Shown: one piece after another, positions 1-11,519 of the stretch
Layout: every line of letters begins with the position of its first letter
Numbering within the stretch: the first letter of the stretch is position 1
From: Flaveria trinervia
Taxonomy: Eukaryota; Streptophyta; Magnoliopsida; Asterales; Asteraceae
Assembly (NCBI GenBank): GCA_025506515.1
Contig: CM046452.1
Coordinates: 71,790,580 to 71,854,579, forward strand
Direction: 5' to 3'
Length of the DNA stretch: 64,000 bases
Notes under the pieces: model-generated
Told to the model about the DNA's origin: nothing
Databases searched by the model: none
Seen by the model: the letters and a program-made list of their open reading frames with translations, nothing else
Program-made: the position numbers and the translations under genes

Positions 1-104
1 GTCTAGGATGGTTGGTTTAGGCTTGGAATGGGTTTAGATGAGTTTGGAGGTCGAAAAGGGCAGTTTGCGTTCGGCTGAAACTGCATTCTGCATCAGCTAG
101 GGCT

Positions 105-400
105 AGGCGACCGACTAGAGACCGAATGCAGGCCATACGGCCGAATGCGGTGCGATTGGGTTCCATTCGCACAATTGGGGTCCATTCGCACGATTGAGGG
201 TCCATTCGCACGATTGAAGGCCAGTCGCACGATTGAAGGCCAGTCGCATAGAGGTCATGCGATTGAAGGTCCAGTCGCATAAGTGCTCATCCGCATTAGT
301 TCCATTCGCATGAGTGTCCATCCGCATTGGTTCATTCGCATGATATTCAGTCCCATGGAGGCCATGCAACTTAAGGGTGTCCATACACCTAAATAGGGCT
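105..400 (+). repeat. Degenerate ~20-base array (GCGACTGA/CGCACGATTGA type)
   Basis: About fourteen imperfect units of roughly 18-22 bases each contain a core such as TCGCACGATTGA, TCGCATGAGTG or TGCGATTGAAGG, separated by 'ggtccat' or 'ggccag'. Equivalent arrays lie at 5010-5345, 24590-24740, 39575-39915, 44270-44740, 48340-48715, 52575-52830 and 54525-54780. No protein is implied. The long antisense frames exist because the unit lacks stop codons. Confidence 0.85.
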
Positions 401-778
401 GTTGCACCCGAGGAGAAGTGTAGTCTAACTTCGGACTTTCGGGGGAAGTACAGATGTAAGCCTTGACGTAAAGGCTTTCATAAGAGCGTGTAAGATGATG
501 ATTGAGGCCTTAGAGAGCATGTTGGGCATGATGATGATGATGTTGTATGTTTATGCATAATGCATGTTATGTATGTATGATGTTGCCTTATACGTTGTGA
601 TGATTGTGTATGTTATGTTCCTTGTTATGACGTATGTTTATCTTTCCTGTGGCCTTACGTGCCATGTTAATGAATGAATGAAGTATTATGTAATGTAAAG
701 TGAAAGATAATGAAAGAGAAACATAAATGCATTATTGAATGATAAATGAACGAAGGAAGGCTTGCAAGCACATATATG

Positions 779-1165
779 AGGTGAGCAACCTTGTTGTTGC
801 AAGAGACTCCGATAGCATGCAATCGTTGAGATTGCCAATGAGGTGACCAACCCTGTTGTTGCAAGAGACTCGGATATCATGCAATCGTTGAGATTGCCAA
901 TAAGGTGAGCAACCTGTTGTTGCAAGAGACTCGGATAGCATGCAATCATTGAGATTGCCAATGAGGTGAGCAACCCTAAGAGACTTGGATAGCATGCAAT
1001 CGTTGAGATTGCCAATTAGGTGAGCAACGTTGTTGTTGCAAGAGACTCAGATAGCATGCAATCGTTGAGATTGCCAATGAGGTGAGCAACCCTGTCGTTG
1101 CAAGAGACTCGGATAGCGTGCAGTCGTTGAGATTGCCAATAAGGTGAGCGACCCTGTTGTCACAA
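779..1165 (+). repeat. 62-base tandem repeat, about six copies
   Basis: Units run from GCAAGAGACTCGGATAGCAT through GTTGAGATTGCCAA to GAGGTGAGCAACCCTGTTGTT, 62 bases each. One unit near 975 is short because the TGTTGTTGC part is missing. Element B's LTR has a different repeat, of about 103 bases, at the corresponding place (5735-5943), so this is a fast-evolving segment of the LTR. Confidence 0.95.
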
Positions 1166-1603
1166 TAGACTCGGGAGAACGAATGTATACAACGAACGAA
1201 AGTTAACGAATGTAATAGAAGATAATAATTATATTATCTACGTGTACGTACGATGTATGATCGCATGAAAGTAAAGTATGTTTTAATATAAAACTAGAGC
1301 TCACTCAGCAACGCTGACTTTTTATGTGTTTCCAGTTAGCAAGTAATGATTGCTGAGGATGGCACGGGCGGCTACTCAGCTTTTTTGGGATGGCATCCAT
1401 TTATTTAATGCTTTTGTGATATAATGCAACAATGTATTTTATAACCAATCGACGATGTATTATTTGACAAAAGTTTTTATAATGAAATGTGATGTCATTT
1501 TTTAATGTCTCCGCTGCAATATTTTAGCAAGATAAATGAAAATGTATGTTTAATGTGCGATGATCGACCAGCTGTAAGCGTCCCAGGAATGGGGCCTTAC
1601 AAG

Positions 1604-1618
1604 TTGGTATGAGAGCCA
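1604..1618 (+). promoter_or_regulatory. Primer-binding site of element D
   Basis: TTGGTATGAGAGCCA lies two bases after the LTR end. It matches the usual plant initiator tRNA-Met complement TGGTATCAGAGCC except for one base (C to G). It fixes the LTR boundary and the strand. Confidence 0.92.
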
Positions 1619-1950
1619 AAGTTTATGTGAAATGGGTAAATTTTCAAAATAAACCTTAACTTAAACTGAGAATAGGATGAAAAGGGAATGGGATACCAAT
1701 CTGAGTAGCTGTGTGCCATCAGGTATTTTTGTAAAGTTAACCAATTTTATGTCCGCATGGTATGTGTTATGTGTTGTACGTGGATTTAAATACCGATATA
1801 ATCAGGACAGGTAATGCTTGGGGTATGAAGAGTAAAATAAGTGGCTAATCACAACTGGCCACTATAATTAGGGACTTACTATGCTTGACATAAACTGAGT
1901 TGTTCCCTTGAATGACCGTGTTGGTGTTTGAATCTTTCAATGTACGTGTG

Positions 1951-3165
1951 ATGGACGGTGGTAGATCTTCGAAAGCTTCACGGGGTGGAGGTCATGGTGC
2001 TGAACCGCGACCCAAGAGAGGGATACCTAGAGTTGAGAAGGTGGTTCATGAAGAGCCAGAGACCGCTCATCCGGAGGGTGGCGACGAGAGCGCCAATCTG
2101 AGAGCCTCAGTGAGGGAGGCTATTGTTGAAGAAGTTCATCAAGTCATGCTGACGATCTTACCGTCTGTAATGACTGAAGTTATCAAGGCAGTACGGGATT
2201 AGGAAAGAAAGGAGAAGAATAGGTCCTCGGGAGGACGGGAACAACCAGAGCCGGAAACGGTTCTCTCTGATGATGAAGAGGAGGAAGAAGAAGAGCCTGT
2301 GCTGGAGGCGGCACGAGGCTGTAACTACGGGGCGTTTATGAGATGCAAGCCCCCAACTTTTGAGGGAAATGGCACTGGTGTTGCTGCTCACCGGTGGGTG
2401 AGGGAAATGGAAGTTGTTCTTGATATCAGCGAGTGCCGGGAGGACCAGAAGGTGAAGTTTGCTACCTATTCATTTGTAGACTCGGCTCTGTGCTGCTGGG
2501 ATAATATAATCCAAGCCGAGGGTAGCAAGGGCATTAGGAGAATGAGATGGTCTGAACTGAAGAAGTTGGTGATTGAGGAGTTCTGTCCTCATAGAGAAAT
2601 GGATAAGGTTGAGAGAGAGTTCCTGCAGCTGGAAGCGGGAACGATGGCGCACCAACAGTATACCACTAAGTTTAACGAGATGAGACGTCTGGTGCTAGAT
2701 CAGGTGACACCTCCGTCTCGAAAGATCAAGAGGTATATTCAGGGTTTGCCAGCGGATATTCGCAGGCACATGATCGCTGCCCGGCGAGCACATTTAGGTC
2801 GGCGGTGGATTTGGCAGGGAGGCTGTATGATGAGAGAACGGTGGTGGTGACTGAAGGTGGCAAAAAGAAAGGTGGTGATCGAAATTGGCAGGGGAAGAGG
2901 TTTGGTCGGGGTGATGCCTCGACGGGTAATAAGAAGGCACAGGTGGATGATCACCGTGTGGTCACATCAAGTGCGGGGTCGAAAAGGTTTGGCAAGTGTG
3001 GAAGGGAGCATAGTGGGGAATGCAGGTTTGGGTCGAACTTGTGCTTCAAATGTGGGAAGGTGGGGCACATGGCAAAGGACTGTCGTATGGTCTGATGCTA
3101 TAACTGTGGTGAAGAGGGTCACATGAGCAGGGATTGTAAGAAGCTGAGGGCTGAGAGTTCCGGGG
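1951..3165 (+). pseudogene. gag: Element D gag (broken): capsid and two zinc knuckles
   Basis: The start is the ATG before MDGGRSSKASRGG; element B has the equivalent start at 6879. The gag (capsid) domain lies around 2330-2770, with a conserved W...LKKLVIEEFCP stretch and the YIQGLPADIRRHMI motif near its end. Two CX2CX4HX4C zinc knuckles follow (CFKCGKVGHMAKDC near 3045 and CYNCGEEGHMSRDC near 3098). Breaks: an in-frame TAG at 2200-2202, a frameshift near 2785 (the reading moves to another frame at about 2805), and a TGA at 3093-3095 between the knuckles. In an intact element this protein forms the virus-like particle and packages RNA. The frame continues into protease without a separate start. 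Confidence 0.9.
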
Positions 3166-4281
3166 CGAAAAGGACAGGAGGTGAAGGACCGAGGGCGAGC
3201 GCCAGGGCATTCACTATCACACAAGAGGAAGCTAGGACGGACCCTGATGTCATGTCCGGTACGTTTCTGGTGAACCAAACTTTAGCTTCGGTGTTATTTG
3301 ATTCTTGTGCTAGTAAAAGTTTTATTTTTGTTGCTTTCTGTGCTAAGCTGCCTGTTAGTAGTAGATGTGTTGATGTGCCCTTTGATGTAGAAACTGCCAT
3401 AGGTAAGTCTACTAGGATTTCGGAGATGATAGAGAACTGTGATGTGGAACTAGAAGGTCATAAGTTTCCTGTTAGACAATTCGTGATGACATTGGGTGGT
3501 TTTGATTTGGTTCTTGGGATGGATTGGTTAGCGGACTTCAAGGCGAACATTGTGTGTCGCAAGAAGATGATTAAGCTATTAGCGCCTAACGCGAGTTCGG
3601 TGATGGTTTATGGTGATCGGGTCACGACAATTCCAAAACTAATTTCGACGGCGGTGGCGGGAAAGTGTATGAGGCGTGGATGTAGTGCCTACTTGGCCTA
3701 TGTAAAGGATGTGGATACGCCAACACCACAACTAGCCGATGTACCGGTTGTGTGTGATTTTCCAGACGTGTTCCGAGAAGACTTATCAGGAGTGCCACCT
3801 GACAGAGAAATCGAGTTCTAGATTGACTTGATACCGGGTGCCCAAGCTGTTGCCAAAGCATCATATCGATTGGCTCCGACGGAGATGAAAGAGTTGATGG
3901 AGCAGTTGCAAGAGCTGCTTGATAAGGGGTTCATTAGACCGAGTATCTCTCCTTGGGGTGCCCCGGTCCTATTTGTAAAGAAAAAGGACGGTAGTATGAG
4001 GATGTGTATTGACTACCGTGAGCTGAATAAGTTGACAGTGAAGAACCGTTACCCCTTACCAAGGATAGACGGTTTGTTTGATCAACTTCAGGGTGCCAGT
4101 TGGTTCTCAAGAATAGATCTTCGATCTGGGTACCATCAGTTGAAGTGAAGGAGCAAGATATCCCTAAAATAGCTTTTCTCACGCGATATGGTCACTACGA
4201 TTTTCTTGTCATGTCCTTTGGTTTGACCAATGCGCCAGCTGCTTTTATGGATCTGATGAACCGTGTGTGTCGGCATTTATG
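3166..4281 (+). pseudogene. pol: Element D pol fragment: protease and N-terminal RT, truncated
   Basis: The aspartic protease lies at about 3270-3600 and includes the LGMDWL motif, but its active site reads DSCA where F has DSGA, so it is probably dead. RT follows from about 3830, with LDKGFIRPS, the CIDYRELNKLT motif and FSRIDLRSGYHQ. Breaks: a TAG at 3819-3821 and a one-base deletion near 4145 (LK then VKEQD in another frame). Homology stops after MDLMNRVCR at about 4274, before the FIDD active-site box. RNase H and integrase are absent. What follows is minus-strand sequence of element C. Confidence 0.92.
4271..4274. other. Rearrangement junction D (+) / C (-)
   Basis: Left of this point the sequence follows the RT of F and B (gtgtgtcggc). 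Right of it the sequence follows element E around 58066-58200 in minus orientation (cgacattt.cgaccataaa). The two homologies overlap on about four bases (CGGC), consistent with end joining at microhomology. No LTR end lies here, so it is not an insertion boundary. Confidence 0.8.
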
Positions 4282-4431
4282 ACCATAAATCGCTTCGAAA
4301 GGTGCCATCTTGATACTCGAGTGCTAACTATTGTTATAACGAATATTCCGCGAGTGGTAAATGCGTATCCTAGTCACCACCAAATTCAAGGACACAATGA
4401 CGTAGCAAATCCTCCAAGGTTTGGATAGTTC
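4275..4431 (-). pseudogene. pol: Element C integrase remnant, left of the B insertion
   Basis: On the minus strand this codes for the part of integrase after the catalytic Glu (TLEDLLR...LDFGGD and the PFEAL region), aligning with E at 58070-58210. It is the continuation of C beyond element B: 4427-4431 (AGTTC) is repeated at 25916-25920, and C's reading resumes there. C's integrase C-terminus, chromodomain and 3' LTR are lost at the 4271 junction. Confidence 0.88.
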
Positions 4432-5009
4432 TGTTACACCCGGTTATATTCCTTGTAGTCAATGAAAAGAAGAATAAGCGAGGGAAAAGAAAGAAAAGGA
4501 ATAAAGCCCAAGTGGAATGACTAATCTTGCCAAAAAGGGGAAAACATTGGAAGAGTGGGTGTAAGAGGGCATGGATGCCCACACCCCTCTCCTATGCTCG
4601 TTCAATCGGCCAAGAGAGAAGAAAAGGGAGAAAAAGGCAAAAGCTTAGGGTTTCTTGGAAATCAAGTGCGAAAGTCAAAGTCAAGCAGGTTTGTAGGAAG
4701 CTCTACTTGAAGAGGCTGCTAATGTAAGTTCTAGGACCCCTCTTTTACATGTTTTTGACTGATTTCGGGGCGGGAATGCATACATAAATTGTTTTTGGTT
4801 GGGTTGGGCATTAAACCCGTTCGTGTGTGTTTGTGTGCGTGTGTGAATGGGTGGGGCTCGTGTTTGGGCTTGTGATGTTGAGGATGTTGTTATGGTTGTG
4901 TTTCTAAGGCTTAAGATGGGTAGCTTAGGCTTAAAACAGGTTACAAAAGGGTCGGAAGCCAAAATCTATAGTTCAAGTTTGAAGAGATTGCATTCTACAC
5001 TCAGCTAAG

Positions 5010-5345
5010 GCTCATGCAACTGGAAGTCCATGCGCCCAAATGGCATGCGACTGGAGGCCATACGGCCGAAAGGCATGAGACTGAAAGCCATGCACCTAAA
5101 TGTTATACGACTGAGGGTCATACGCATGGAAGTCATGCGACTGAAGGTCATGCGCCTGAAAGTTATGCGACTGAAGGCTATGCGACTGAGAGTCCATAAG
5201 CCCCATAGTGCCCACGCGTTTGGAGACTCTCCATACGCCTAAGTGTTCATTCGCCCCATAGTGTCCATACACCTAAGTGTTCTCATGCGCTTGTTAGGCC
5301 ATGCAACTGAATAGTGCCCATACGCCCAAATAGGGCTTATGCGCC
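5010..5345 (+). repeat. Degenerate ~20-base array in the B 5' LTR
   Basis: Units alternate 'catgcgactgaaggt' and 'catacgcctaagtgttc' types. The same array in the B 3' LTR (24590-24740) has lost most units through a deletion of about 343 bases corresponding to 4862-5204. Confidence 0.85.
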
Positions 5346-5734
5346 CGAAAGAACTTAGTTTATTTTCTAATTTTCGGGGGAAAAGGGTAGATGTAGGCTT
5401 TGACTTGGGAGGTTCCCGGGGGTTCATGTAAGTTGAATTTTGAGGTCATTGATGATACGATAGGCATGTATGAAGATGTATGATCGGTGCTTATGCATGA
5501 TGGTATGTATGAGGTAGATTATGTATGTATGACGGTGCCTTGTATGGTGATGTTTTGTATGTTTATGTTGTTGTTCTTGTTATATATGATTATTTTCCAT
5601 GATTTTACATTTAATGTTAATGAATGAAATGATAAAGTATTATGAAACGTAAAGTGCAAGATAATGAAAAGAGGACGAAATGAAAGAATGCATGCATCAA
5701 GGAATGAATGAAACTAAGAAAGGCTTGCAAGCAT

Positions 5735-5943
5735 ATGTATGGAGGTTCACACCCAATAAAGGGTGTTAGCTCAACCGTGTGCGGGTTAGCTGCCCTGGAA
5801 GGATGCACACTAGGGCTTGATCCGCATGATTAAGCAAATGTATGGAGGTTCACACCCAATGAAGGGTGTTAGCTCAACTGTGTGTGGGTTAATTACCCCG
5901 GAAGGAAGCACACTGGGGTTCAATCCTTGTGATTGACCATATG
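5735..5943 (+). repeat. 103-base tandem repeat, two copies, in the B LTR
   Basis: Two units begin TATGGAGGTTCACACCCAAT and contain AAGGGTGTTAGCTCAAC. They lie at 5735-5838 and 5841-5943 and recur in the B 3' LTR at about 25119-25325. Confidence 0.9.
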
Positions 5944-6530
5944 TGTGGGACCCTTACCGCTTACCCTAGGTACCGGAGTCAGCTTCGTGCACAATGTTCG
6001 GGGTCTATGAAAGACTCAGGCCCAGTACCTGCTTTATGTACGATGGTGGGGTGAAGCACATGGCATTGGTTCGAATGAAAGTAAAGATTTAATGATGAAT
6101 GAACGGATGGAACGAACGAATAATGAAGATAATAATGATATTATCTATGTGTATGTATAGTGCATGATCACGTACGATTGTAAAGAACGGTTTTAAACGA
6201 AAGATAAAGTATGTTTTATTTTAAAACTAGAACTCACAGCAACGCTGACTTTTATGTGTTTCTAGTTGGCAGGTAAAGGTTGCTGAGGATGGCACAGGGT
6301 GGCTACTTGGCTCATTTTGGATGGCATCCATTTTTATAATGCTTTTGTGATGTAATGCAACAAGTATTTTGTAATCTGATAATGATGTATTATTTTGTAA
6401 AAGCTTTTATAATGAATTGAAATGTCGTTTTTAATGTTTCCCCTGAAATTTTGATTTAAGTTAATGTAAATATATGTTTTATGTGCGATGATTGACCAGC
6501 ATGAGCGTCCCGGGATCGGGGCCTTACAAG

Positions 6531-6545
6531 TTGGTATCAGAGCCA
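6531..6545 (+). promoter_or_regulatory. Primer-binding site of element B
   Basis: TTGGTATCAGAGCCA, two bases after the LTR end, is a perfect match to the complement of plant initiator tRNA-Met. Confidence 0.96.
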
Positions 6546-6878
6546 AATTTTAAGTGAAACGGGTAAATTTTCAAAATAAATCTAAACTTAAACTGAAAAT
6601 GGGACGGAAAGGAAAGGGATGCCAGTCTGAGTAGTTGTATGCCATCTTGTATTTTCTTAATGTTAATCGGTATTATGTGTGCATTTTATGTGGTTTATGT
6701 GTTGTTTGTAGATTTAGATACCGACGTAGTCAGGATAGGTAATGCTTGGGGTATGAAGAGTAAAGTAAGTGGCTAATCACAACTTGTCACTGTAATTAAG
6801 GACTTACTAACTTGACATAAACTAAGTTGTTCCCTTGAATGACCATGTTGGTGTTTGAATATTTCAGTGTGTGTGTGG

Positions 6879-8103
6879 ATGGCCGGTGGTAGATCATCTA
6901 AAGCTTCGCGGGGTGGAGGTCGTGGTGGACGTGGTGCTAAACCGGGGCCCAAAGATGATGACCTAGAGTCGAAAAGGTGGTTCATGAAGAACCCGAGACC
7001 CCTCATCGGAGGGGTGGTGATGAGAGTGCTAATTTGATAGCCTCAGTAAAAGAGGCTGTTGTAAAAGAAGTGCATCAAGTCATGCAGATGATCTTACCGT
7101 CTGTAGTGATCGAAGTGATAAAGGCCGTAAGGGAAGGAGAAAGAAAAGAGAGAAACAGGTTGTCGGGAAGACGGGAACAACCGGAGACTGAAACGGTTCT
7201 CTCCGATGATGAAGAAGAGCCTACGCCGGAGGCGGCATGAGGCTGCAACTACGGGGCTTTCCAAAGATGTAAGCCCCCTACTTTTGATGGTAATGGCACT
7301 ACTGCTGCTACTCACCGATGGGTGAGAGAAATGGAGGCGGTACTTGATATCAGCAAGTGCCGAGAAGACCAGAAGGTGAAGTTTGTTGCCCACTCATTTG
7401 TGGACTCGGCTTTATGTTGGTGGGACAATATTGTCCAAGCCGAGGGTAGTCGGCAATTGGAATGATGAATAGGGCAGAGCTGAAAAGGCTGGTAATTGCG
7501 GAGTTTTGTCATCACAGCGAAATGGACAAGGTGGAAAGACAATTCTTGCAGCTGGAGGCGGGAACAATGACACATAAGCAATATACCACCAAGTTCAATG
7601 AGATGGCACGGCTGGTGCCAGACCAAGTGATGCCTACATCACGAAAGATTAAGAGGTATATTCAGGGCTTGCCGGCGGATATTCGCAGGCACATGATCGC
7701 TACCCGACCGAGCACGTTTAGGACGGCAGTTGACTTGGCAGGGAGGTTGTATGACGAGCGAGAGGTGGTGGTGACTGAGGTGAGCAAGAAGGGTGGTGGT
7801 GACTGGAATTGGAATGGGAAAAGGTTTGGTCGGGGTGGTGCCTGACAAGTAACAAGAGTGCACGGGTGGATGACCTCAGTGTGGTCACATCTGGTGCGGG
7901 TTCGAAGAGGTGTGACAAATATGGAAAGAAGCATATTAGGGAATGTAGGTTGGGATTGGACGTGTGCTTGAAGTGTGGGAGGCCTGCTCATATGGCAAGG
8001 GAATGCAAGGCATGCAGATATTTTAACTGTGGCGGGGAGGGGCACATGAGTAAGGGTGGCAAGAAGCCAAGGGCTGAAGGTTTGGGGGGTGAAGAAAGCT
8101 AGA
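6879..8103 (+). pseudogene. gag: Element B gag (broken)
   Basis: The start ATG (MAGGRSSKASRGGG) parallels D at 1951. The capsid domain spans about 7260-7720, with EFCHHSEMDKVERQFLQLEAG and the YIQGLPADIRRHMI motif. The first zinc knuckle CLKCGRPAHMAREC (about 7966) is intact. The second has decayed (CGGEGHMSKGGKK, final Cys lost). Breaks: a frameshift near 6965, a TGA at 7238-7240, a frameshift near 7450, a stop near 7843 and another shift before the knuckles. Not translatable as one protein. Confidence 0.9.
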
Positions 8104-8149
8104 GGAGAAGGATAGAGGGCAAGTGCCAGAGCGCTTATGATGACGCAGG

Positions 8150-9610
8150 AGGAGGCTAGGACGGACCCTGATGTTGTGTCAGGTACGTTTCTAGTAAACT
8201 AAACTTTAGCCTCTGTGTTATTTGATTCTGATGCTAGTAAAAGTTTTATTTCTGCTACTTTCTATGCTACACTGCCTGTTAGTAGTAGGAGTGTAGATGC
8301 GCCCTTTGATCTAGAAACTGCCATAGGTAAGTCTACCCGGATTTCTGAGATGATAGAAGGATGTGATGTGGAATTAGAAGGTCGTAAGTTTCCTGTTAGA
8401 GCATTCGTGACGACCTTAGGCGGGTTTGATGTAGTCCTAGGAATGGATTGGTTGGTGGACTACGAGGCGAACATTGTTTGTCGCAAGAAGATGATTCGTT
8501 TGACAGCGTCTGACGTGAGTTTGGTGACGGTTTATGGTGATCGAGTTACTACGATCCCGAATGTGATTTCGATGGCGGTGGCGGGAAAGTACATAAGGCG
8601 TGGATGTAGCGCTACTTGGCCTATGTAAAGGATGTGGATACACCAACACCACAACTATCTGATGTACGGTGTGTGACTTTCCAGATATATTTCCCGAAGA
8701 CTTACTAGGAGTGCCACCTGACCGGGAGATCGAGTTTCAAATTTATTTGATACCAGGTGCCCAACCTGTTACTAAGGCACCGTATCGATTGGCTCCAACT
8801 AAGATGAAAGAGTTGATGGAGCAATTACAAGAGCTACTTGATAAGGGGTTCATTAGACCGAGTTTCTCTCCTAGGGGTGCTCCGGTCTTATTCGTGAAGA
8901 ATAAAGATGGTAGTATGAGGATGTGTATCGACTACCGTGAGCTGAATAAGTTGACAGTAAAGAACCGGTACCCGTTACCAAGAATTGATGATTTGTTTGA
9001 TTAGCTTCAAGGTGCCAGTTGGTTCTCGAGGATAGATCTTCGATCTGGCTACCATCAGTTAAAGGTGAAAGAGCAGGATACTCCTAAAACAGCTTTTCGC
9101 ACGCGTTATGGGCATTACGAGTTTCTCGTTATGTCTTTTGGTTTGACCAATGCGTCAGCTTCTTTTATGGACTTGATGAATCGAGTGTGTCGGCCGATGT
9201 TAGATAAATCAGTGATTGTGTTTATTGATGAAATCATGATTTATTCAATGAGTGAGGATGAGCATCCCGGTCACATTCGAGAAATGATGGAGACGTTGAG
9301 AAGGGAGAAGTTGTATGCCAAGTTCTCCAAGTGCGCATTCTGGCTACGCGAGATTCAGTCCTTGGGTCATGTGGTGAATCCCGAGGGGATTATGGTGGAC
9401 TCGGAAAAGGTGGAGGCGGTGATGCAATGGAAGTCTCCAAAGACGCCATCCGAGATTCATAGTTTCTTGGGTTTGGCGGGCTATTACAGAAGATTCATTC
9501 AAGACTTCTCTAAGATAGCTTCTCTATTGACTAAGTTGACCCGTAAAGATGTAAAGTTTATATGGGGTCAAGCTCAAGAGAAAGCGTTTGAGGAGTTAAA
9601 GGCGAGATAG
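8150..9610 (+). pseudogene. pol: Element B protease and reverse transcriptase (broken)
   Basis: The protease is at about 8180-8620. Its active site reads DSDA (Gly replaced by Asp), and VLGMDWL is retained. RT runs from about 8670 with RPSFSPRGAPVLF, CIDYRELNKLT, RTRYGHYEFLVMSFGLTNA and the LGHVVNPEGI and LGLAGYYRRFI thumb motifs. The catalytic box reads FIDE instead of FIDD (near 9225), a loss of a metal-binding Asp. Breaks: frameshifts near 8625, a TAG at 9002-9004 (CAG to TAG) and a TAG at 9608-9610. Confidence 0.93.
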
Positions 9611-10939
9611 ACTCAAGCTCCTGTCTTGTCGTTACCCGATGGAAGTGAAGATCTGGTGGTTCATTCTCATGCTTCCTACTCAGGGTTGGGATGTGTATTG
9701 ATGCAAAGAGGAAGGGTTATAGCCTATGCATCCCGACAGTTGAAGGTTCATGAGGTTAACTACCCTACTCATGATTTGGAGCTAGCAGCGGTGGTCTTTG
9801 CGTTAAAGATATGGAGGCACTACCTATACCGGACGAAGTGCACCATATTTACTGACAACAAAAGCTTGAAGTATTTCTTCGAGCAAAAAGATTTGAACAT
9901 GAGGAAAAGAAGATTGTTGGAGCTCATAAAGGACTATAATTGTGAGACCCAATACCATCCTGGCAGAGCCAACGTGGTGGCGGATGCCCTTAGTCGAAAA
10001 GAGAGACTCGAGCCGATTCGGGTGAAAGCATACCAGTTGATCATGACCTTGGATGTGATGAAGCAAGTTAAGGAGTTTCAGGATGAGGCATTGAAAGAAG
10101 ATCATCTTAACTCCGAAAGAATGAGAGGTCTAGTTGTGGATTTGGGTGAAAACACACTCGGTGTTAGAACCCGATTCGGACGGATCTGGATTCCTTGTTT
10201 TGGGGATCTACGTGTGAAGATTATGGAAGAAGCTCATACGCCTCGATACACTATTCATCCCAGTGCTACGAAGATGTACCAAGACATGAAGAAAGACTAT
10301 TGGTGGTCGGGTATGAAGCATGACGTGGTAGAGTATGTGAGTAAATGCCTTACTTGTTTACAAGTGAAGGCCGAGCACCAAAAGCCGTATGGGAAGATCC
10401 AACCGTTGGATATACCGGAGTGGAAGTGGGTGCACGTCACCATGGATTTTATTATGAAGCTACCGCGTACCATGAAAGGGTACAATGCTATATGGGTGAT
10501 TGTTGATCGTTTGACGAAGAGTGCTCACTTCTTACCGATTCACGAGACATATTCATCTGAAAGGTTGGCGGATCTGTTCATTAAAGAGATTGTAACTCGT
10601 CATGGTGTGCCGGTGTCTATTGTGTCTGATCGTGACACCCGGTTTACATCCAAATTTTGGAAGAAATTCCATAATGTAATGGGGACGAAGTTACACATTA
10701 GCACCGGTTATCATCCCCAGACAGATGGTCAGTCAGAAAGGACCATTCAGACGCTGGAAGATATGCTTTGGGCATACATCATTAATTTTGGAGGAAGTTG
10801 GGATGATCACTTACCATTAGTTGAGTTTTCATATAATAATAGCTATCATGCCAGTATTAGTATGTCCACTTATGAGATGCTATACGGTATGAGATGCAGG
10901 ACACCGTGTGTTGGGGTGATATCGGCCATAAAGAGTTAG
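9611..10939 (+). pseudogene. pol: Element B RNase H and integrase core
   Basis: The longest open stretch of B, in the same frame as RT after the TAG at 9608. RNase H runs from about 9640 (ASYSGLGCVL, with Asp replaced by His at the start) to the DALSRKE box near 9985. The integrase zinc finger (HHCC) is near 10230-10370, ending CLTCLQVKAEH. The catalytic triad is visible: D in TMDFIMKLP (about 10443), D in SDRDTRF (about 10630) and E in DGQSERTIQTLEDML (about 10737). The frame is lost near 10905, inside the RCRTP(V)CWGDIG segment. Confidence 0.94.
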
Positions 10940-11482
10940 GGAGCGTCGAGGTGGTCGAGGCTACGACTGAGAAGCTGGAAAGGATCAAGGCCTTCATGAA
11001 GGCAGCTAAAGATAGGCAAAAGTCGTATGCTGATAAGAGACGTAGACCGATTGAGTTCCAGGTGGGTGATAGAGTCATGTTGAAGGTCTCACATTGGAAA
11101 GGTATTATTCGGTTCAGAAAGCGGGGCAAGTTGAGCCCAAGGTACATAGGGTCTTTCTGAATCATTGCTCAAGTAGTAGAGGTGGCCTATAGACAGAATT
11201 ACAGAGGAGTTAAGTGGAATTCACCCGACATTCCATGTATCTCATCTGAGAAAATGTTTAGCAGACGAGAATATGATTGTTCCACTGGAGGATATCGAGG
11301 TAGATGAACGGCTCAATTATGTGGAGCAACCGGTGGCGATCATCGATCGTAAAGAGAAGAGTTAAGGAATAAAGTGGTTCCTCTTGTGCGTGTATAGTGG
11401 AAGCACAGAAAGGGATCGGAGTCTACATGGGAAACTGAAGAAGAGATGAGACAGCATTACCCACAATTGTTTGAGGAATAAC
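10894..11482 (+). pseudogene. pol: Element B integrase C-terminus with chromodomain-like tail
   Basis: It resumes in a new frame (WGDIGHKELGSVEV...) with the GPF/Y-type region KVSHWKGIIRFRKRGKLSPRYIG, then a TGA at 11158-11160 and further frameshifts to about 11220. The tail (EQPVAIIDRKEK... RVQWKHRKGSESTWETEEEM, read across shifts) resembles a chromodomain, which in chromoviruses is thought to direct integration to histone-marked chromatin. The natural stop is near 11480. Element G carries a better copy (40560-41209). Confidence 0.88.
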
Positions 11483-11505
11483 AGGTTCATGGACGAAACC
11501 TATAT

Positions 11506-11519
11506 AAGGGGGGTGGACT
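11506..11519 (+). promoter_or_regulatory. Polypurine tract of element B
   Basis: AAGGGGGGTGGACT directly precedes the 3' LTR start TGTAACACC at 11520. This is the expected primer site for plus-strand DNA synthesis. Confidence 0.92.

Larger units (their letters stand above)
1..1601 (+). repeat. Element D: 5' LTR, left part outside window
   Basis: This is a long terminal repeat of a Ty3/gypsy element. It ends in GGGGCCTTACA at 1601 and is followed at once by a primer-binding site, so it is a 5' LTR on the plus strand. Positions 1-120 match 52486-52590 and 54438-54540, which identifies the subfamily (shared with element F and the solo LTR at 47115). It contains a degenerate 20-base array, a 62-base tandem array, and the block around 1290-1400 with 'actcagcaacgctgac' that recurs in every LTR of this family here. 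Open frames on the minus strand across 17-1015 follow the repeats and are not genes. Confidence 0.9.
4432..6528 (+). repeat. Element B 5' LTR (2097 bp)
   Basis: Starts TGTTACACCCGGTTAT and ends GGGGCCTTACA, followed by the PBS. Where the F-type LTR has a clear TATA box (52108), B has only 'gtgtaaga' near 4560, so its promoter may be weak. It holds the degenerate 20-base array (5010-5345) and two 103-base tandem units (5735-5838 and 5841-5943). Confidence 0.93.

Noticed and set aside
17..1015. Long antisense open frames at 17-280, 115-384, 686-1015 and 732-995.
   Set aside because: They lie in tandem repeat arrays of an LTR. The frames stay open because the repeat unit lacks stops, and the products are repeated peptides without domain features.
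779..1165. CRISPR-like array because of evenly spaced 62-base units.
   Set aside because: Units are contiguous direct repeats without variable spacers, inside a plant retrotransposon LTR.
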